From Flavobacterium orientale (lineage in GTDB: Bacteria; Bacteroidota; Bacteroidia; Flavobacteriales; Flavobacteriaceae): DNA of 64,000 nucleotides. The stretch is from positions 124,001-188,000 of the forward strand of contig NZ_BMFG01000005.1 in the NCBI RefSeq assembly GCF_014638005.1, read 5' to 3'. This document shows positions 44,718-54,011 of the stretch, in pieces. The notes beneath the pieces were generated by a model. That model saw only the letters and a program-made list of their open reading frames with translations. It searched no databases and had not been told where the DNA came from. Each line of letters opens with the position of its first letter. Position 1 is the stretch's first letter. The position numbers and the translations under genes were made by a program.

Positions 44718-45359
44718 TTACAATTTACCTAATTTTGCCAGTATAAATAAAATAACAATCGGAATGGCTAGCAGCACGACCATCAGTGTGTTTTCTGTCA
44801 ACAAATACGGTTGGTTAAACAACGTTATCATATAACCACCGATGGCTCCTCCGAAATGTGCGGTGTGACCAATATTGTCTCTTCTGGATTTCATTCCGTA
44901 AATAGAATACAACAAATAACCTATTCCAAAAATATAAGCCGGTATTGGAATTGGGATAAAAAAGAAATACAGATTCATGTCGGGACGCAGTAAAATTGCT
45001 GAATACAACACCCCGGTGACAGCACCTGAGGCCCCTACTGCTCGATAGTAGAATTCATTTTTATGGAATTGCAAGGTTAACAAACTGCCACAAATTAGAC
45101 TTCCGAAATAGACTAATAGGAATGATGGCGTTCCCAGATTTGTGATCACAACGGGAGCAAAAAAATAAAGTGTAATCATGTTGAAAGCCAAATGGGCAAA
45201 ATCCACATGAAGAAAAGCGGAGGTAATCATTCGCAAACTTTCACCGGAGCGAATGCTTCCTACATGAAATTCATATTTTCTAAAAAATAATACATCATTA
45301 AATGCCTTATAACTAATTAAAACATTTGCTGCAATTATTACAATTAAAATTACTGCCAT
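44718..45359 (-). CDS. Rhomboid family intramembrane protease
   Basis: A membrane serine protease of about 213 residues when started at ATG 45359 (AAGAAGG upstream as a weak ribosome site); a longer frame from 45407 has a basic leader and is less likely. It has about six hydrophobic segments. The catalytic Ser lies in AVGASGAVTGVL (about residue 110) and the His in NIGHTAHFGGAIGGY (about 167), and the HVDFAHLAFNMITLYFF region gives the oxyanion-side His and Asn. It cleaves membrane proteins within or near the bilayer; substrates are unknown. It is divergent from the acyltransferase gene at 45467. Confidence 0.9.
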   Translation of the reverse strand: MAVILIVIIAANVLISYKAFNDVLFFRKYEFHVGSIRSGESLRMITSAFLHVDFAHLAFNMITLYFFAPVVITNLGTPSFLLVYFGSLICGSLLTLQFHKNEFYYRAVGASGAVTGVLYSAILLRPDMNLYFFFIPIPIPAYIFGIGYLLYSIYGMKSRRDNIGHTAHFGGAIGGYMITLFNQPYLLTENTLMVVLLAIPIVILFILAKLGKL

Positions 45360-45443
45360 TTTTTTCCTTCTTTTTTGTTTTGTAAAAATAGTAATTGTTT
45401 TCAGCAATTCAGAAAGACCTCTTTATAAAATTAGAAATACCCT

Positions 45444-45451
45444 TATATTTG
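45444..45451 (+). promoter_or_regulatory. -7 element TATATTTG upstream of acyltransferase gene
   Basis: Perfect TAnnTTTG box 15 bases before the ATG at 45467. The -33 position has only TCTTT, so the promoter is partly supported. Confidence 0.5.
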
Positions 45452-45466
45452 TAAAAAAATAAATTC

Positions 45467-46345
45467 ATGCAATTTTTATTATATGTTGTTTTGTATCCTA
45501 TTCTTTGGATCATTTCAATACTGCCTTTCCCTATTTTTTATGCCCTTTCTGATTTGGTGTGTTTCTTCACCTATCGTGTTTTTGGGTATCGAAAGAAAAC
45601 GGTTCGAAAAAACTTAGCGATTGCCTTATCTCATTTACCAGAAGCGGAACGGCTTGTGATTGAAAAGAAATTTTACAGTCATATGTGCGATTTATTTTTG
45701 GAAATGGTCAAAACAATGACCATTTCGACTACAGAAATGGATAAACGGTTTGTGATACAAAATCTTTCTTTTATGAAAGAATTAGAAAAAAAAGGAAAAA
45801 GCATCGCCATTATGACTTCCCATTATGCCAGTTATGAATGGTCGATTTCTATCAATAAAAAGTTGTCTTTTGAATCTTTTGCGATATATAAGAAAATAAC
45901 CAATCCGTATTTTGATAAGTTAATTCGTCGTATTCGTTCAAAATTCGGAGCTACATTAATCAACACCAAAGAAACGATTCCGACCATTGAATCTAATTTT
46001 GCAAAAGGACATCCCAGTATTTATGGATTTGCGAGTGACCAATCACCCAGAGCTTCACGAGCGACACATTGGGATACTTTTTTTGGCATTGAAACACCAA
46101 TTCAAACCGGTGCTGAAGTATTGTCAAAGAAATATGACATGATTATGGTATTCATGCACATCAAAAAAGTAAAACGCGGCTTTTATGAATGCCGCTTTGA
46201 ATTGATGTCAGACGATCCGAAAAGTGTACCTGATTTTGAACTGACCACTAACTTTATGCGAAGAGTGGAAGCTCAAATATTAGAAGCACCTGAATACTAT
46301 TTGTGGACCCACAAACGATGGAAACACAAAAGAAAATCGAACTAA
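45467..46345 (+). CDS. Lysophospholipid / lipid A acyltransferase family protein (LpxL/HtrB-type)
   Basis: A 292-residue inner-membrane acyltransferase. An N-terminal hydrophobic segment (about 3-35) anchors it, and the catalytic HX4(D/E) motif is H119-YASY-E124 within MTSHYASYEW. Later motifs IRSKFGATLINTKETIP and YGFASDQSPRASRATHWDTFFGIETP match the family's glycine- and proline-rich blocks. It adds a late acyl chain to lipid A or a related lipid. It ends one base before the stop of the convergent gene. Length is normal for the family. Confidence 0.9.
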   Translation: MQFLLYVVLYPILWIISILPFPIFYALSDLVCFFTYRVFGYRKKTVRKNLAIALSHLPEAERLVIEKKFYSHMCDLFLEMVKTMTISTTEMDKRFVIQNLSFMKELEKKGKSIAIMTSHYASYEWSISINKKLSFESFAIYKKITNPYFDKLIRRIRSKFGATLINTKETIPTIESNFAKGHPSIYGFASDQSPRASRATHWDTFFGIETPIQTGAEVLSKKYDMIMVFMHIKKVKRGFYECRFELMSDDPKSVPDFELTTNFMRRVEAQILEAPEYYLWTHKRWKHKRKSN

Positions 46346-47836
46346 TTAGTTAAACCAACTTTTGACCATTTCTTTTTCTGGAATTGTATCATTTTTATGA
46401 TAGAAATTATTGGTTTTTCCATCATAAATATAGTCTTCGCTCCAAGTTTTGTGGTTGGCTGCTACTTGTTTGATGCTTTCACAAACTTTCTTAATTTCTT
46501 CTGACGTAGTAGTAGGATGAATAGACATTCTAATCCAACCCGGTTTTTTAATTAAATCACCCGATGTAATTTGGCACACCAAATCATTGGATGTTTGTTG
46601 GTCAACGTGCAATAAATAATGCCCGTAAGTTCCGGCACAACTGCAACCGCCACGGGTTTGAATACCAAAACGATCGTTTAGCATTTTGACACCCAAATTA
46701 AAATGCAACTCGTCAATATAAAACGAAATTACACCCAAACGATTTTGATGTTGTCCTGCTAAAATTTTAATATTTTCAATTGTCCCTAATTGTTCGAAGA
46801 CATAGGCTACCAGTTCGTGTTCGCGGTCTAAAATATTTTGAACACCCATCTTTTCTTTTAATTGAATAACCAAAGCGGTTTTGATTACTTGTAAAAAACC
46901 AGGAGTTCCACCATCTTCCCTATCTTCAATATTGTCGATGTATTTGTGTTCACCCCAAGGATTTGTCCAACTTACGGTGCCACCACCCGGACAATCGGGT
47001 ACGTTATTCTTATATAAATTTTGATTGAAAACTAGAACCCCTGAAGTTCCGGGGCCACCTAAAAACTTGTGCGGCGAAAAGAAAATAGCATCCAAATAAC
47101 TTTCCGGGTCTTCCGGATGCATATCAATTTCAACATAAGGTCCTGAACAAGCAAAATCAACAAAACAAACGCCATTATTTCGGTGCATTATTTTAGCCAC
47201 TTCGTGATAAGGTGTTTTAATTCCCGTTACATTAGAACACGAAGTAATGGACGCTATTTTAAAAACGCGGTCTTGGTATTTTTGCACTAACTTTTCGAAT
47301 TCGTTGATGCAAAACAATCCCTCTTCATTAGCAGGAATTACTGCAACATCTGCAATTGTTTCCAACCATGACGTTTGATTGGAATGGTGTTCCATGTGCG
47401 AAATAAAAACAATTGGTTTTAAAGCATCAGGAATCGTAGTAAATTCTTTTAAATTTTCCGGAACCCGCAAACCTAAAATGCGTTGAAACTTATTCACAAC
47501 GCCTGTCATTCCTGTTCCGTCTGTGATTAAAACATCATTTGAATTGGCATTAACATGTTTCTTGATGATGGAACGGGCTTCGTGATAAGCCATGGTCATT
47601 GCCGTTCCCGTAATGGTAGTTTCTGTATGGGTATTGGCTACAAAGGGTCCGAACTGATTCACTAATTTTTCTTCAATAGAACGGTACAATCTTCCGCTTG
47701 CTGTCCAATCCGTGTAAATGATTTTCTGTTTTCCGAAAGGGGAAGTAAATTCTTGGTCAATTCCGACAATATTATTTCGAAATTGTTGAAAGTATATTTC
47801 CAATGCTGTTTGGGTCTCCGTAGCTGTCATATTCAC
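46346..47836 (-). CDS. PLP-dependent class V aminotransferase-fold enzyme (cysteine desulfurase-like)
   Basis: A 496-residue fold-type I PLP enzyme. The cofactor Lys lies in FFSPHKFLGGPGTSG (about residue 257), preceded by the Asp of VDFACSGPYVEID and the substrate-binding segment SHMEHHSNQTSW. FGIQTRGGCSCAGTYGHYLL near residue 395 has a Cys in the loop used by cysteine desulfurases. It is longer than SufS and differs in the middle, so it may be a relative acting on another substrate. It is the last gene of the minus-strand run 51594-46346 (58 bases after the S41 peptidase), probably read through from it. Confidence 0.82.
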   Translation of the reverse strand: MNMTATETQTALEIYFQQFRNNIVGIDQEFTSPFGKQKIIYTDWTASGRLYRSIEEKLVNQFGPFVANTHTETTITGTAMTMAYHEARSIIKKHVNANSNDVLITDGTGMTGVVNKFQRILGLRVPENLKEFTTIPDALKPIVFISHMEHHSNQTSWLETIADVAVIPANEEGLFCINEFEKLVQKYQDRVFKIASITSCSNVTGIKTPYHEVAKIMHRNNGVCFVDFACSGPYVEIDMHPEDPESYLDAIFFSPHKFLGGPGTSGVLVFNQNLYKNNVPDCPGGGTVSWTNPWGEHKYIDNIEDREDGGTPGFLQVIKTALVIQLKEKMGVQNILDREHELVAYVFEQLGTIENIKILAGQHQNRLGVISFYIDELHFNLGVKMLNDRFGIQTRGGCSCAGTYGHYLLHVDQQTSNDLVCQITSGDLIKKPGWIRMSIHPTTTSEEIKKVCESIKQVAANHKTWSEDYIYDGKTNNFYHKNDTIPEKEMVKSWFN

Positions 47837-47894
47837 CTAATTTGGGTTCAAAGATACATATTTTTACTAACTGCAAGCAATCGGAAAGCGACTA

Positions 47895-49511
47895 CTATTT
47901 CGTTTGCGTTGGAGCTGCAACGGTTTCCAAGATATATTCCAGTTCCGGGTCATCTCCCTTAATTCGTTGTTCTACTGTTGGAATAATCTCCACATTTGGC
48001 ATGATTCCTCTACCCTCTTGCTCCGTTTTGTAAACGGGACGAATATCCATCAACCCTAAGCGAAGGGGTAGTTTTGAATGGGGTAATTTTAATACAGGCA
48101 TTCTTCCCGCAACGGTTCCGTTGAAAGCACCTCCGGTTTCTTCGCCTACAAAAACAGCTCTTCCCGTGGCTTGCAAATTTGAAGCAATAATACACGAAGC
48201 CGAAAAACTACCTCCATTTATGAGGACATAAACTTCTCCGTCAAAATGCAACGGATTTGCCTCCATCGGTTTAGAGCTTTTAATTTTGAAATACAACTTT
48301 CCATCCTTTTTTTTCTTCGTTTTTGAAACCATTACGGTAGCAAAAACCGGATATAAAGGAGCCGCAATCGGATAAGTAAGTATAGGCAGTTGATTGAAAT
48401 AATTGGCGAACAGGCTGGTTCGTGAAGTCACTTCCGGTTCCTGAATGAATTGGAATTCTTCTGCCACTAAATAGGAATACAATTTTTGAATTTCATTGAG
48501 TCGACCACCCGGATTATCACGCAAATCGATTATCAATGTTTTAGATTGTTTTTCCTTAATTTTTGCAAACACCTCTTCGTACACTTTCTTTATTTTTCCG
48601 GAAGAAAAGTTTTTTATTTTCAAATAAGCCACGGTACTATCAGCACCTATAAACTGTAGCGTTTTATTGAATTCTTTGGCTGTATAATCATATCCATATA
48701 TTCTTTTATGCTCCCGTTCCTTTTTCATTTTTTCTTTTGCAACAGGCGATTTTCGAGCCAATTTAATGGAATCTTTCTGTGTTTGCGAAAGCGAATCTCC
48801 TTTTTTAGGGCCTACTTTGAAGCGTTTGATCACTTTAGTGTAGGTTACCTCGTCATTTTTGAAAACATAATTCAAACTGTCCTGCACCCCTATTTCATTG
48901 GCCAAAAAGGAGCTGAATCTTTTTTGAAATTGTTTGGGTATGAAGGTTGTATTGTACCCATCAGATGCATAACTATTTTTGTATTTTGAAAAGATTTGTT
49001 GCGGCGTGACTCCGTTAATTGCAATCACTTCCGATCCTTTTACAATCGTAGTATCTTGCGATTTATTTACTACAACATACATTTTATCCTTTTCCCAAAT
49101 CATTTTAAATTGGGAAAGTGGCCCTGTTCCGGCCTTAGTTATTATTTTTCTTTCCTTTTTTTCTAATTTCTTAGTTAAAGGTCGTAAACCCATATGACCT
49201 TGTCGGACAGCAGCAACAACGGGACTTATTTTAAAGAAGAATTCGTTGGGTGTCAGTGGTTCTTTTACCTCTGAACGCAAGCTGTCAAATTTTCCATTTA
49301 GCTCTTGTTCGCTGATATACCAATACAAACTCGGATGTAGTTTCACTAACTTCTTTTGCACATAATTCACATCCTCTATTAACTCTTCGGGAGGAATTGC
49401 CGTTTGAATGTGTTTGTTATATTTTTCAACGGAGCCACAACCGAAGCCCACAACAACTACTAACAATGCCAGTAAACGGTTGGCTTTTTTATAAAAATGA
49501 ATCTTATGCAA
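47895..49511 (-). CDS. S41-family peptidase, lipoprotein
   Basis: A 538-residue periplasmic or outer-membrane-attached protease of the C-terminal processing (tail-specific) class. The lipobox is GFGC (about residue 25). It has a PDZ-like region in the middle (DTTIVKGSEVIAINGVTP) and the catalytic domain with LIIDLRDNPGGRLNEI and VLINGGSFSASCIIAS, where the Ser is near 436; EETGGAFNGTVAG follows. It cleaves C-terminal tails of secreted or periplasmic proteins. The gene lies 21 bases after the exported deformylase gene on the same strand, so the two are probably co-transcribed. Confidence 0.88.
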   Translation of the reverse strand: MHKIHFYKKANRLLALLVVVVGFGCGSVEKYNKHIQTAIPPEELIEDVNYVQKKLVKLHPSLYWYISEQELNGKFDSLRSEVKEPLTPNEFFFKISPVVAAVRQGHMGLRPLTKKLEKKERKIITKAGTGPLSQFKMIWEKDKMYVVVNKSQDTTIVKGSEVIAINGVTPQQIFSKYKNSYASDGYNTTFIPKQFQKRFSSFLANEIGVQDSLNYVFKNDEVTYTKVIKRFKVGPKKGDSLSQTQKDSIKLARKSPVAKEKMKKEREHKRIYGYDYTAKEFNKTLQFIGADSTVAYLKIKNFSSGKIKKVYEEVFAKIKEKQSKTLIIDLRDNPGGRLNEIQKLYSYLVAEEFQFIQEPEVTSRTSLFANYFNQLPILTYPIAAPLYPVFATVMVSKTKKKKDGKLYFKIKSSKPMEANPLHFDGEVYVLINGGSFSASCIIASNLQATGRAVFVGEETGGAFNGTVAGRMPVLKLPHSKLPLRLGLMDIRPVYKTEQEGRGIMPNVEIIPTVEQRIKGDDPELEYILETVAAPTQTK

Positions 49512-49532
49512 TTGGATTAGAATTTAAGATTA

Positions 49533-50180
49533 TTATCGTTTTACTGTTTTCTCCAGCGACAGGTTTACCCCTTCGCCTATCGGAGCACTTTGAAATGCTT
49601 GCTGTTCTATCATTCTGTCGGTAAACAAAATACCTTCTAAATGATCTATTTCATGTTGAAAAATTACGGCTGTAAAACCTTCAATAACTTCTTGTTTAAA
49701 ATCCCCATTTGCATCGAAATAGGAAATTTGTATGGTATAATTTCGATACACATCACCACGTTCATCGGGAATGGACAAACAGCCTTCTGCTCCTTTTCGA
49801 ATTAGATTGGAACGCCAAACGATTTTTGGATTTACATAATATTCAAAGGGTTCATTGGGTTTATCAAAACGTTGCACCCAAATGATATTTTTGTTGATAC
49901 CTACTTGAGGAGCGGCAATTCCCACTCCGGGTCTGGCAGGATCACGCATCGCTAAATACATTCGTTTGGCTAAAACCGGAATTAGTTTGTCTTTTGGATT
50001 GATATCTGTAGAAACTGCTTTCAGTATTTTTAAATCTGCCGAATCCGTAACTTGCGTCACGCGTAACATCTCCGTTTCCGGACCGGAAAGAATCAAATCT
50101 CGTTCAGCTTTTGAAAAGCTTTGCGAAAAAGCGGTCATCGAGACCAGTAGCACTACCCAAAACAAACTTACTTTTTTCAT
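49533..50180 (-). CDS. Peptide deformylase-like protein with signal peptide
   Basis: A 215-residue peptide deformylase fold. The three family motifs are intact: GVGIAAPQ (85-92), EGCLS (132-136) and HEIDH (176-180), giving the metal ligands Cys134, His176 and His180 and the catalytic Glu177. Unusually, the N-terminus is a Sec signal peptide (LFWVVLLVSMTAFSQ, cleavage before Q20), so the enzyme is expected outside the cytoplasm, where normal formyl-methionine removal does not occur. It may be a second deformylase with another role. It is only four bases downstream of glmM and before the S41 peptidase. Confidence 0.85.
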   Translation of the reverse strand: MKKVSLFWVVLLVSMTAFSQSFSKAERDLILSGPETEMLRVTQVTDSADLKILKAVSTDINPKDKLIPVLAKRMYLAMRDPARPGVGIAAPQVGINKNIIWVQRFDKPNEPFEYYVNPKIVWRSNLIRKGAEGCLSIPDERGDVYRNYTIQISYFDANGDFKQEVIEGFTAVIFQHEIDHLEGILFTDRMIEQQAFQSAPIGEGVNLSLEKTVKR

Positions 50181-50184
50181 CCTA

Positions 50185-51594
50185 TTATGTATTTACAATG
50201 GCTTCAATTTCTTGGATAATTCGCAATGCCAGAGCATCTGCGTCGTGTTGTGTGGGAGCTTCCGTATAAATTCGAATGATCGGTTCTGTGTTTGATTTTC
50301 GCAAATGCACCCATTCTGATGGGAAATCTATTTTTACGCCATCGATAGTACTAATTTTCTCGTGCTCATATTTTTTTGAAATCGTTTCTAAAATCGCATC
50401 CACATCGATTTGCGGCGTCAATTCAATTTTGTTTTTGCTCATATAATACTGCGGATAGGAAGCTCTCAACTCTGCAACTGTCACATCCAAAGCAGCCAAA
50501 TGCGTTAAAAATAAAGCGACACCAACGAGACTGTCTCTTCCATAATGCGATTCCGGATAAATGATACCGCCATTACCTTCACCACCGATGATGGCATTGG
50601 TCGCTTTCATTACTTCCACTACGTTTACTTCGCCAACCGCACTGGCTTGATAGTTTCCGTTGTGTTTTAACGTGATATCTCGTAAGGCTCTTGATGAAGA
50701 TAAATTGGAAACGGTATTTCCGGGTGTTTTACTCAACACATAATCGGCACAAGCCACTAAGGTATATTCTTCACCAAACATTTCGCCATCGTTGGAAATA
50801 AATGCCAAACGATCTACGTCAGGATCCACCACAATTCCGAAATCGGCCTTTTCGGCTACCACTAATTCACAAATATCTCCCAGATGTTCTTTTAAAGGTT
50901 CCGGATTGTGCGGAAAATGTCCGTTAGGTTCGCAATATAACTTCACGACCTCAACACCCATTTGTTCTAATAATTTTGGGATGATTACCCCTCCAGAAGA
51001 ATTCACCCCATCAACCACCACTTTAAATTTTCTTTTGGCAACCGCTTCCGCATCAACCAAAGGTAAATTCAACACCTCATCGATATGAATATCCATATAA
51101 GCATCATTTTCAGTAATGGTTCCTAAATCATCTACTGCTGAAAACTCAAAAGCTTCCGCTTCGGCTATTTCTAAAATTTTTGCTCCTTCAGCTCCATTTA
51201 AAAACTCCCCTTTTTCATTTAATAATTTCAAGGCATTCCATTGTTTTGGATTGTGAGAAGCGGTGAGGATAATTCCGCCGTCGGCATTTTCTAAAGGAAC
51301 AGCAATTTCTACCGTTGGCGTTGTAGACAATCCCAAATCAATCACATCAATACCTAAACCTACCAAGGTATTCAACACCAAATTGTGAATCATCGGGCCT
51401 GAAATTCGGGCATCGCGACCAATTACTACTTTTAGTTTCGAGTTGCGTCCCGAAGTTTCGGGAGCAGGTTGCGAATTTTTTAAAAAAGTGCCATAAGCCG
51501 ACGCAAATTTAACGGCATCCACCGGTGTTAGATTATCGCCTACTTTTCCTCCAATGGTTCCACGAATTCCTGAAATTGATTTTATAAGTGTCAT
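50185..51594 (-). CDS. glmM: Phosphoglucosamine mutase (phosphohexomutase family)
   Basis: Converts glucosamine 6-phosphate to glucosamine 1-phosphate for peptidoglycan precursor synthesis. The 469-residue protein shows the phosphoserine loop TASHNP (111-116, Ser113), the metal-binding loop D257-PDVDR (257-262) and the sugar-binding loop GEGNGGI (about 335-341), with a C-terminal phosphate loop RKSNTEPIIRIYTEAP. It starts RGTIGG near residue 11. It is the first gene of a minus-strand run that continues with the exported deformylase. A phosphomannomutase cannot be fully excluded by motif alone. Confidence 0.85.
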   Translation of the reverse strand: MTLIKSISGIRGTIGGKVGDNLTPVDAVKFASAYGTFLKNSQPAPETSGRNSKLKVVIGRDARISGPMIHNLVLNTLVGLGIDVIDLGLSTTPTVEIAVPLENADGGIILTASHNPKQWNALKLLNEKGEFLNGAEGAKILEIAEAEAFEFSAVDDLGTITENDAYMDIHIDEVLNLPLVDAEAVAKRKFKVVVDGVNSSGGVIIPKLLEQMGVEVVKLYCEPNGHFPHNPEPLKEHLGDICELVVAEKADFGIVVDPDVDRLAFISNDGEMFGEEYTLVACADYVLSKTPGNTVSNLSSSRALRDITLKHNGNYQASAVGEVNVVEVMKATNAIIGGEGNGGIIYPESHYGRDSLVGVALFLTHLAALDVTVAELRASYPQYYMSKNKIELTPQIDVDAILETISKKYEHEKISTIDGVKIDFPSEWVHLRKSNTEPIIRIYTEAPTQHDADALALRIIQEIEAIVNT

Positions 51595-51714
51595 TATGAA
51601 TCTGATTATATTTTATACTATTTAAAAAACTAAAGAAGCAAAGATAAAGAATTGCCATTTTGTAAAACTGATTTAAAATTCAAAATTTAAATTATTAATT
51701 CTTAATTTAGGCCA

Positions 51715-52299
51715 ATGAATTTTCTGGCACATATCTTTCTCTCCGGTGAAAACGATTTTATTAAAATCGGTAATTTCATGGCCGACGGCATTCGTGGCAA
51801 TGATTATCTTGAATTTCATCCTGATATTCAAAAAGGAATTATTTTGCATAGAGCCATTGATACTTTTACAGATGCACATCCTATTTTCAGAAAAAGCAAG
51901 CATCGTTTACATGAGAAATACGGTCATTATTCCGGTGTGATTATCGATATTTTCTACGATCATTTTTTGGCTAAAAACTGGTCCGATTATTCCAACGAAA
52001 GTTTAGAAGCTGTAGCCGCCAATTTTTATGACCTTTTGAAAGCCAATTATGCCATTTTAACCGAACGCACCAAAAATATGATGCCGTATATGATTGCCCG
52101 AAACTGGTTTGTAAGTTATGCTTCCATTGAAGGATTATCCATGATTTTATTTCAAATGGATCATCGCACTAAAAATAGGGTAGCCATGCATGAATCGATA
52201 GTAGAACTCCAAGAATTTTACTCAGAATTTGAAGATGAATTTACTCGTTTTTTTGAAGAAATTCGATTACATTGCAATGAAAAATTAGCCACTTTATGA
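51715..52299 (+). CDS. Acyl carrier protein phosphodiesterase (AcpH/DUF479)
   Basis: A 194-residue HD-like hydrolase that removes the phosphopantetheine arm from acyl carrier protein. It begins with MNFLAHIFLS, and has GNFMADGIRG, ILHRAIDTFTDAHP (near 45-58) and GVIIDIFYDHFLAKNW (about 75-95), all diagnostic for AcpH. The stop overlaps the start of the gamma-glutamyltransferase gene (ATGA at 52296-52299), so both are translated in tandem. Intact and of usual length. Confidence 0.9.
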   Translation: MNFLAHIFLSGENDFIKIGNFMADGIRGNDYLEFHPDIQKGIILHRAIDTFTDAHPIFRKSKHRLHEKYGHYSGVIIDIFYDHFLAKNWSDYSNESLEAVAANFYDLLKANYAILTERTKNMMPYMIARNWFVSYASIEGLSMILFQMDHRTKNRVAMHESIVELQEFYSEFEDEFTRFFEEIRLHCNEKLATL

Positions 52300-53981
52300 A
52301 AAAATCCTTGTTGCTATTATTTCTTGTTTTCTTAAGTTGCAAAACAGAAAAGAATACTGTTGAACCGACAGGTTTAGTCACTTCAAAAGTCATGGTCGTT
52401 TCGGCTCGTGAGGAAGCATCTCAAATTGGCGTTCAGATTATGGAACAAGGAGGCAACGCCTTTGATGCGATGATTGCCACGGAATTGGCCTTAGCTGTTT
52501 CTTATCCCTATGCCGGAAATATTGGCGGTGGGGGTTTTATGGTGTATCGAAAATTCAATGGCGAAACGGGGAGTTTGGATTATCGGGAAAAAGCTCCTAT
52601 GGCGGCAACAAAATATATGTATTTGGATGAAAAAGGAGAGGTAATCAAAGGATTAAGCACAGAAACCGGTTTGGCAGTAGGTGTTCCGGGAACTATTGCC
52701 GGCATATTTGAAGTTCATAAAAAATATGGCACTTTACCGATCGAAACCCTTTTAAAACCGGTTATTGCTTTGGCCCGCAAAGGTGTGGTGGTTACAGAAA
52801 AACAAGAAGAGCGATTGCATAAGTTTCGAAAAGCAATTGTCAAAGCCAATGGTTCAGCAACGTTATTCGCTCAACCTTTCAAAACCAATGACACTATTAA
52901 ATATGAAGCTTTAGCTACTACCTTGGAACGCATTGCAAAAAATGGAAAAGACGAGTTTTATAAAGGAGAAACTGCTCAAAAATTGGTTACTTATTTGCAA
53001 TCAAAAGGCAGCATTATTACCTTGGAAGATTTGGCTTCTTATGAGGCAAAATGGCGTAAACCCATTGTAAATTCGTATCGGGATTATAAAATTATTTCGA
53101 TGGCTCCGCCTAGTAGTGGCGGTATTACTTTAGGTCAGATTTTAAAAATGATTGAACCTTATGATTTAAAAGAAATGGGCCATAATTCAGAAAGCTACAT
53201 TCAAGTTTTGGTGGAAGCCGAACGACGAGCTTATGCGGATAGAAACCATTTTTTAGGCGATCCTGATTTTGTAAAAATGCCTATTGAACAACTATTGGAC
53301 ACTACCTATCTCAACAAACGCATGGCTGATTTTTCTTTTGAAAAAGCAACGAAATCCACTGATGTATCCCACGGAAGTGTCACTTTTTCGGAAAGTACAG
53401 AAACGACACATTATTCGATTGTAGATTCGTTTGGCAATGCTGTTTCAGCCACCACCACCATAAATGATGCTTATGGTTCGAAATTATATTGTGACGAGTT
53501 GGGCTTTTTTCTGAATAATGAAATGGATGATTTTTCAGCCAAACAAGGCGTTCCCAATCTATTTGGTTTGGTAGGATCGGATGCCAATAGTATCGCACCA
53601 CAAAAACGAATGTTGAGTTCTATGACACCAACTATTGTAGAAAAAAATGGTGTTTTATTTATGGTGGTTGGAACTCCGGGTGGCTCCACCATTATCACTT
53701 CGGTGTTGCAAACCATTTTGAACGTAACCGAATTTAATATGAGTATGCAAGAGGCGGTTGATGCTCCACGATTTCATCACCAATGGTTGCCGGATGAAGT
53801 GGTTTTTGAACCCGAAAGTTTTCCTAAAGAACTCCTTAAAAATTTAAAATCCAAAGGCTATTCCATTAATCAAAAAGCCACTCCTGTACTTGGAAAAGTT
53901 GATGCTATTTTGGTTTTACCGGATAAAAAAATGGAAGGTGGTGCCGATTCCAGAGGTGATGATACAGCTGTAGGTTTTTAA
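52296..53981 (+). CDS. ggt: Gamma-glutamyltransferase, lipoprotein
   Basis: A 561-residue lipoprotein (lipobox SC at Cys16) that hydrolyses or transfers the gamma-glutamyl group of glutathione and related peptides in the envelope. The N-terminal part holds MVVSAREEASQIG and GGNAFDAMIATELAL, and GGGGFMVYR follows. Autocleavage and catalysis use the Thr of STETTHYSIVD (near 370), with VSATTTINDAYGS and, later, PGGSTIITSVLQTI. All expected motifs are present. Co-transcribed with the ACP phosphodiesterase upstream. Next gene starts 30 bases on. Confidence 0.92.
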   Translation: MKKSLLLLFLVFLSCKTEKNTVEPTGLVTSKVMVVSAREEASQIGVQIMEQGGNAFDAMIATELALAVSYPYAGNIGGGGFMVYRKFNGETGSLDYREKAPMAATKYMYLDEKGEVIKGLSTETGLAVGVPGTIAGIFEVHKKYGTLPIETLLKPVIALARKGVVVTEKQEERLHKFRKAIVKANGSATLFAQPFKTNDTIKYEALATTLERIAKNGKDEFYKGETAQKLVTYLQSKGSIITLEDLASYEAKWRKPIVNSYRDYKIISMAPPSSGGITLGQILKMIEPYDLKEMGHNSESYIQVLVEAERRAYADRNHFLGDPDFVKMPIEQLLDTTYLNKRMADFSFEKATKSTDVSHGSVTFSESTETTHYSIVDSFGNAVSATTTINDAYGSKLYCDELGFFLNNEMDDFSAKQGVPNLFGLVGSDANSIAPQKRMLSSMTPTIVEKNGVLFMVVGTPGGSTIITSVLQTILNVTEFNMSMQEAVDAPRFHHQWLPDEVVFEPESFPKELLKNLKSKGYSINQKATPVLGKVDAILVLPDKKMEGGADSRGDDTAVGF

Positions 53982-54011
53982 TGGTCCTCCAATTTACAAA
54001 TACTAAACTAT

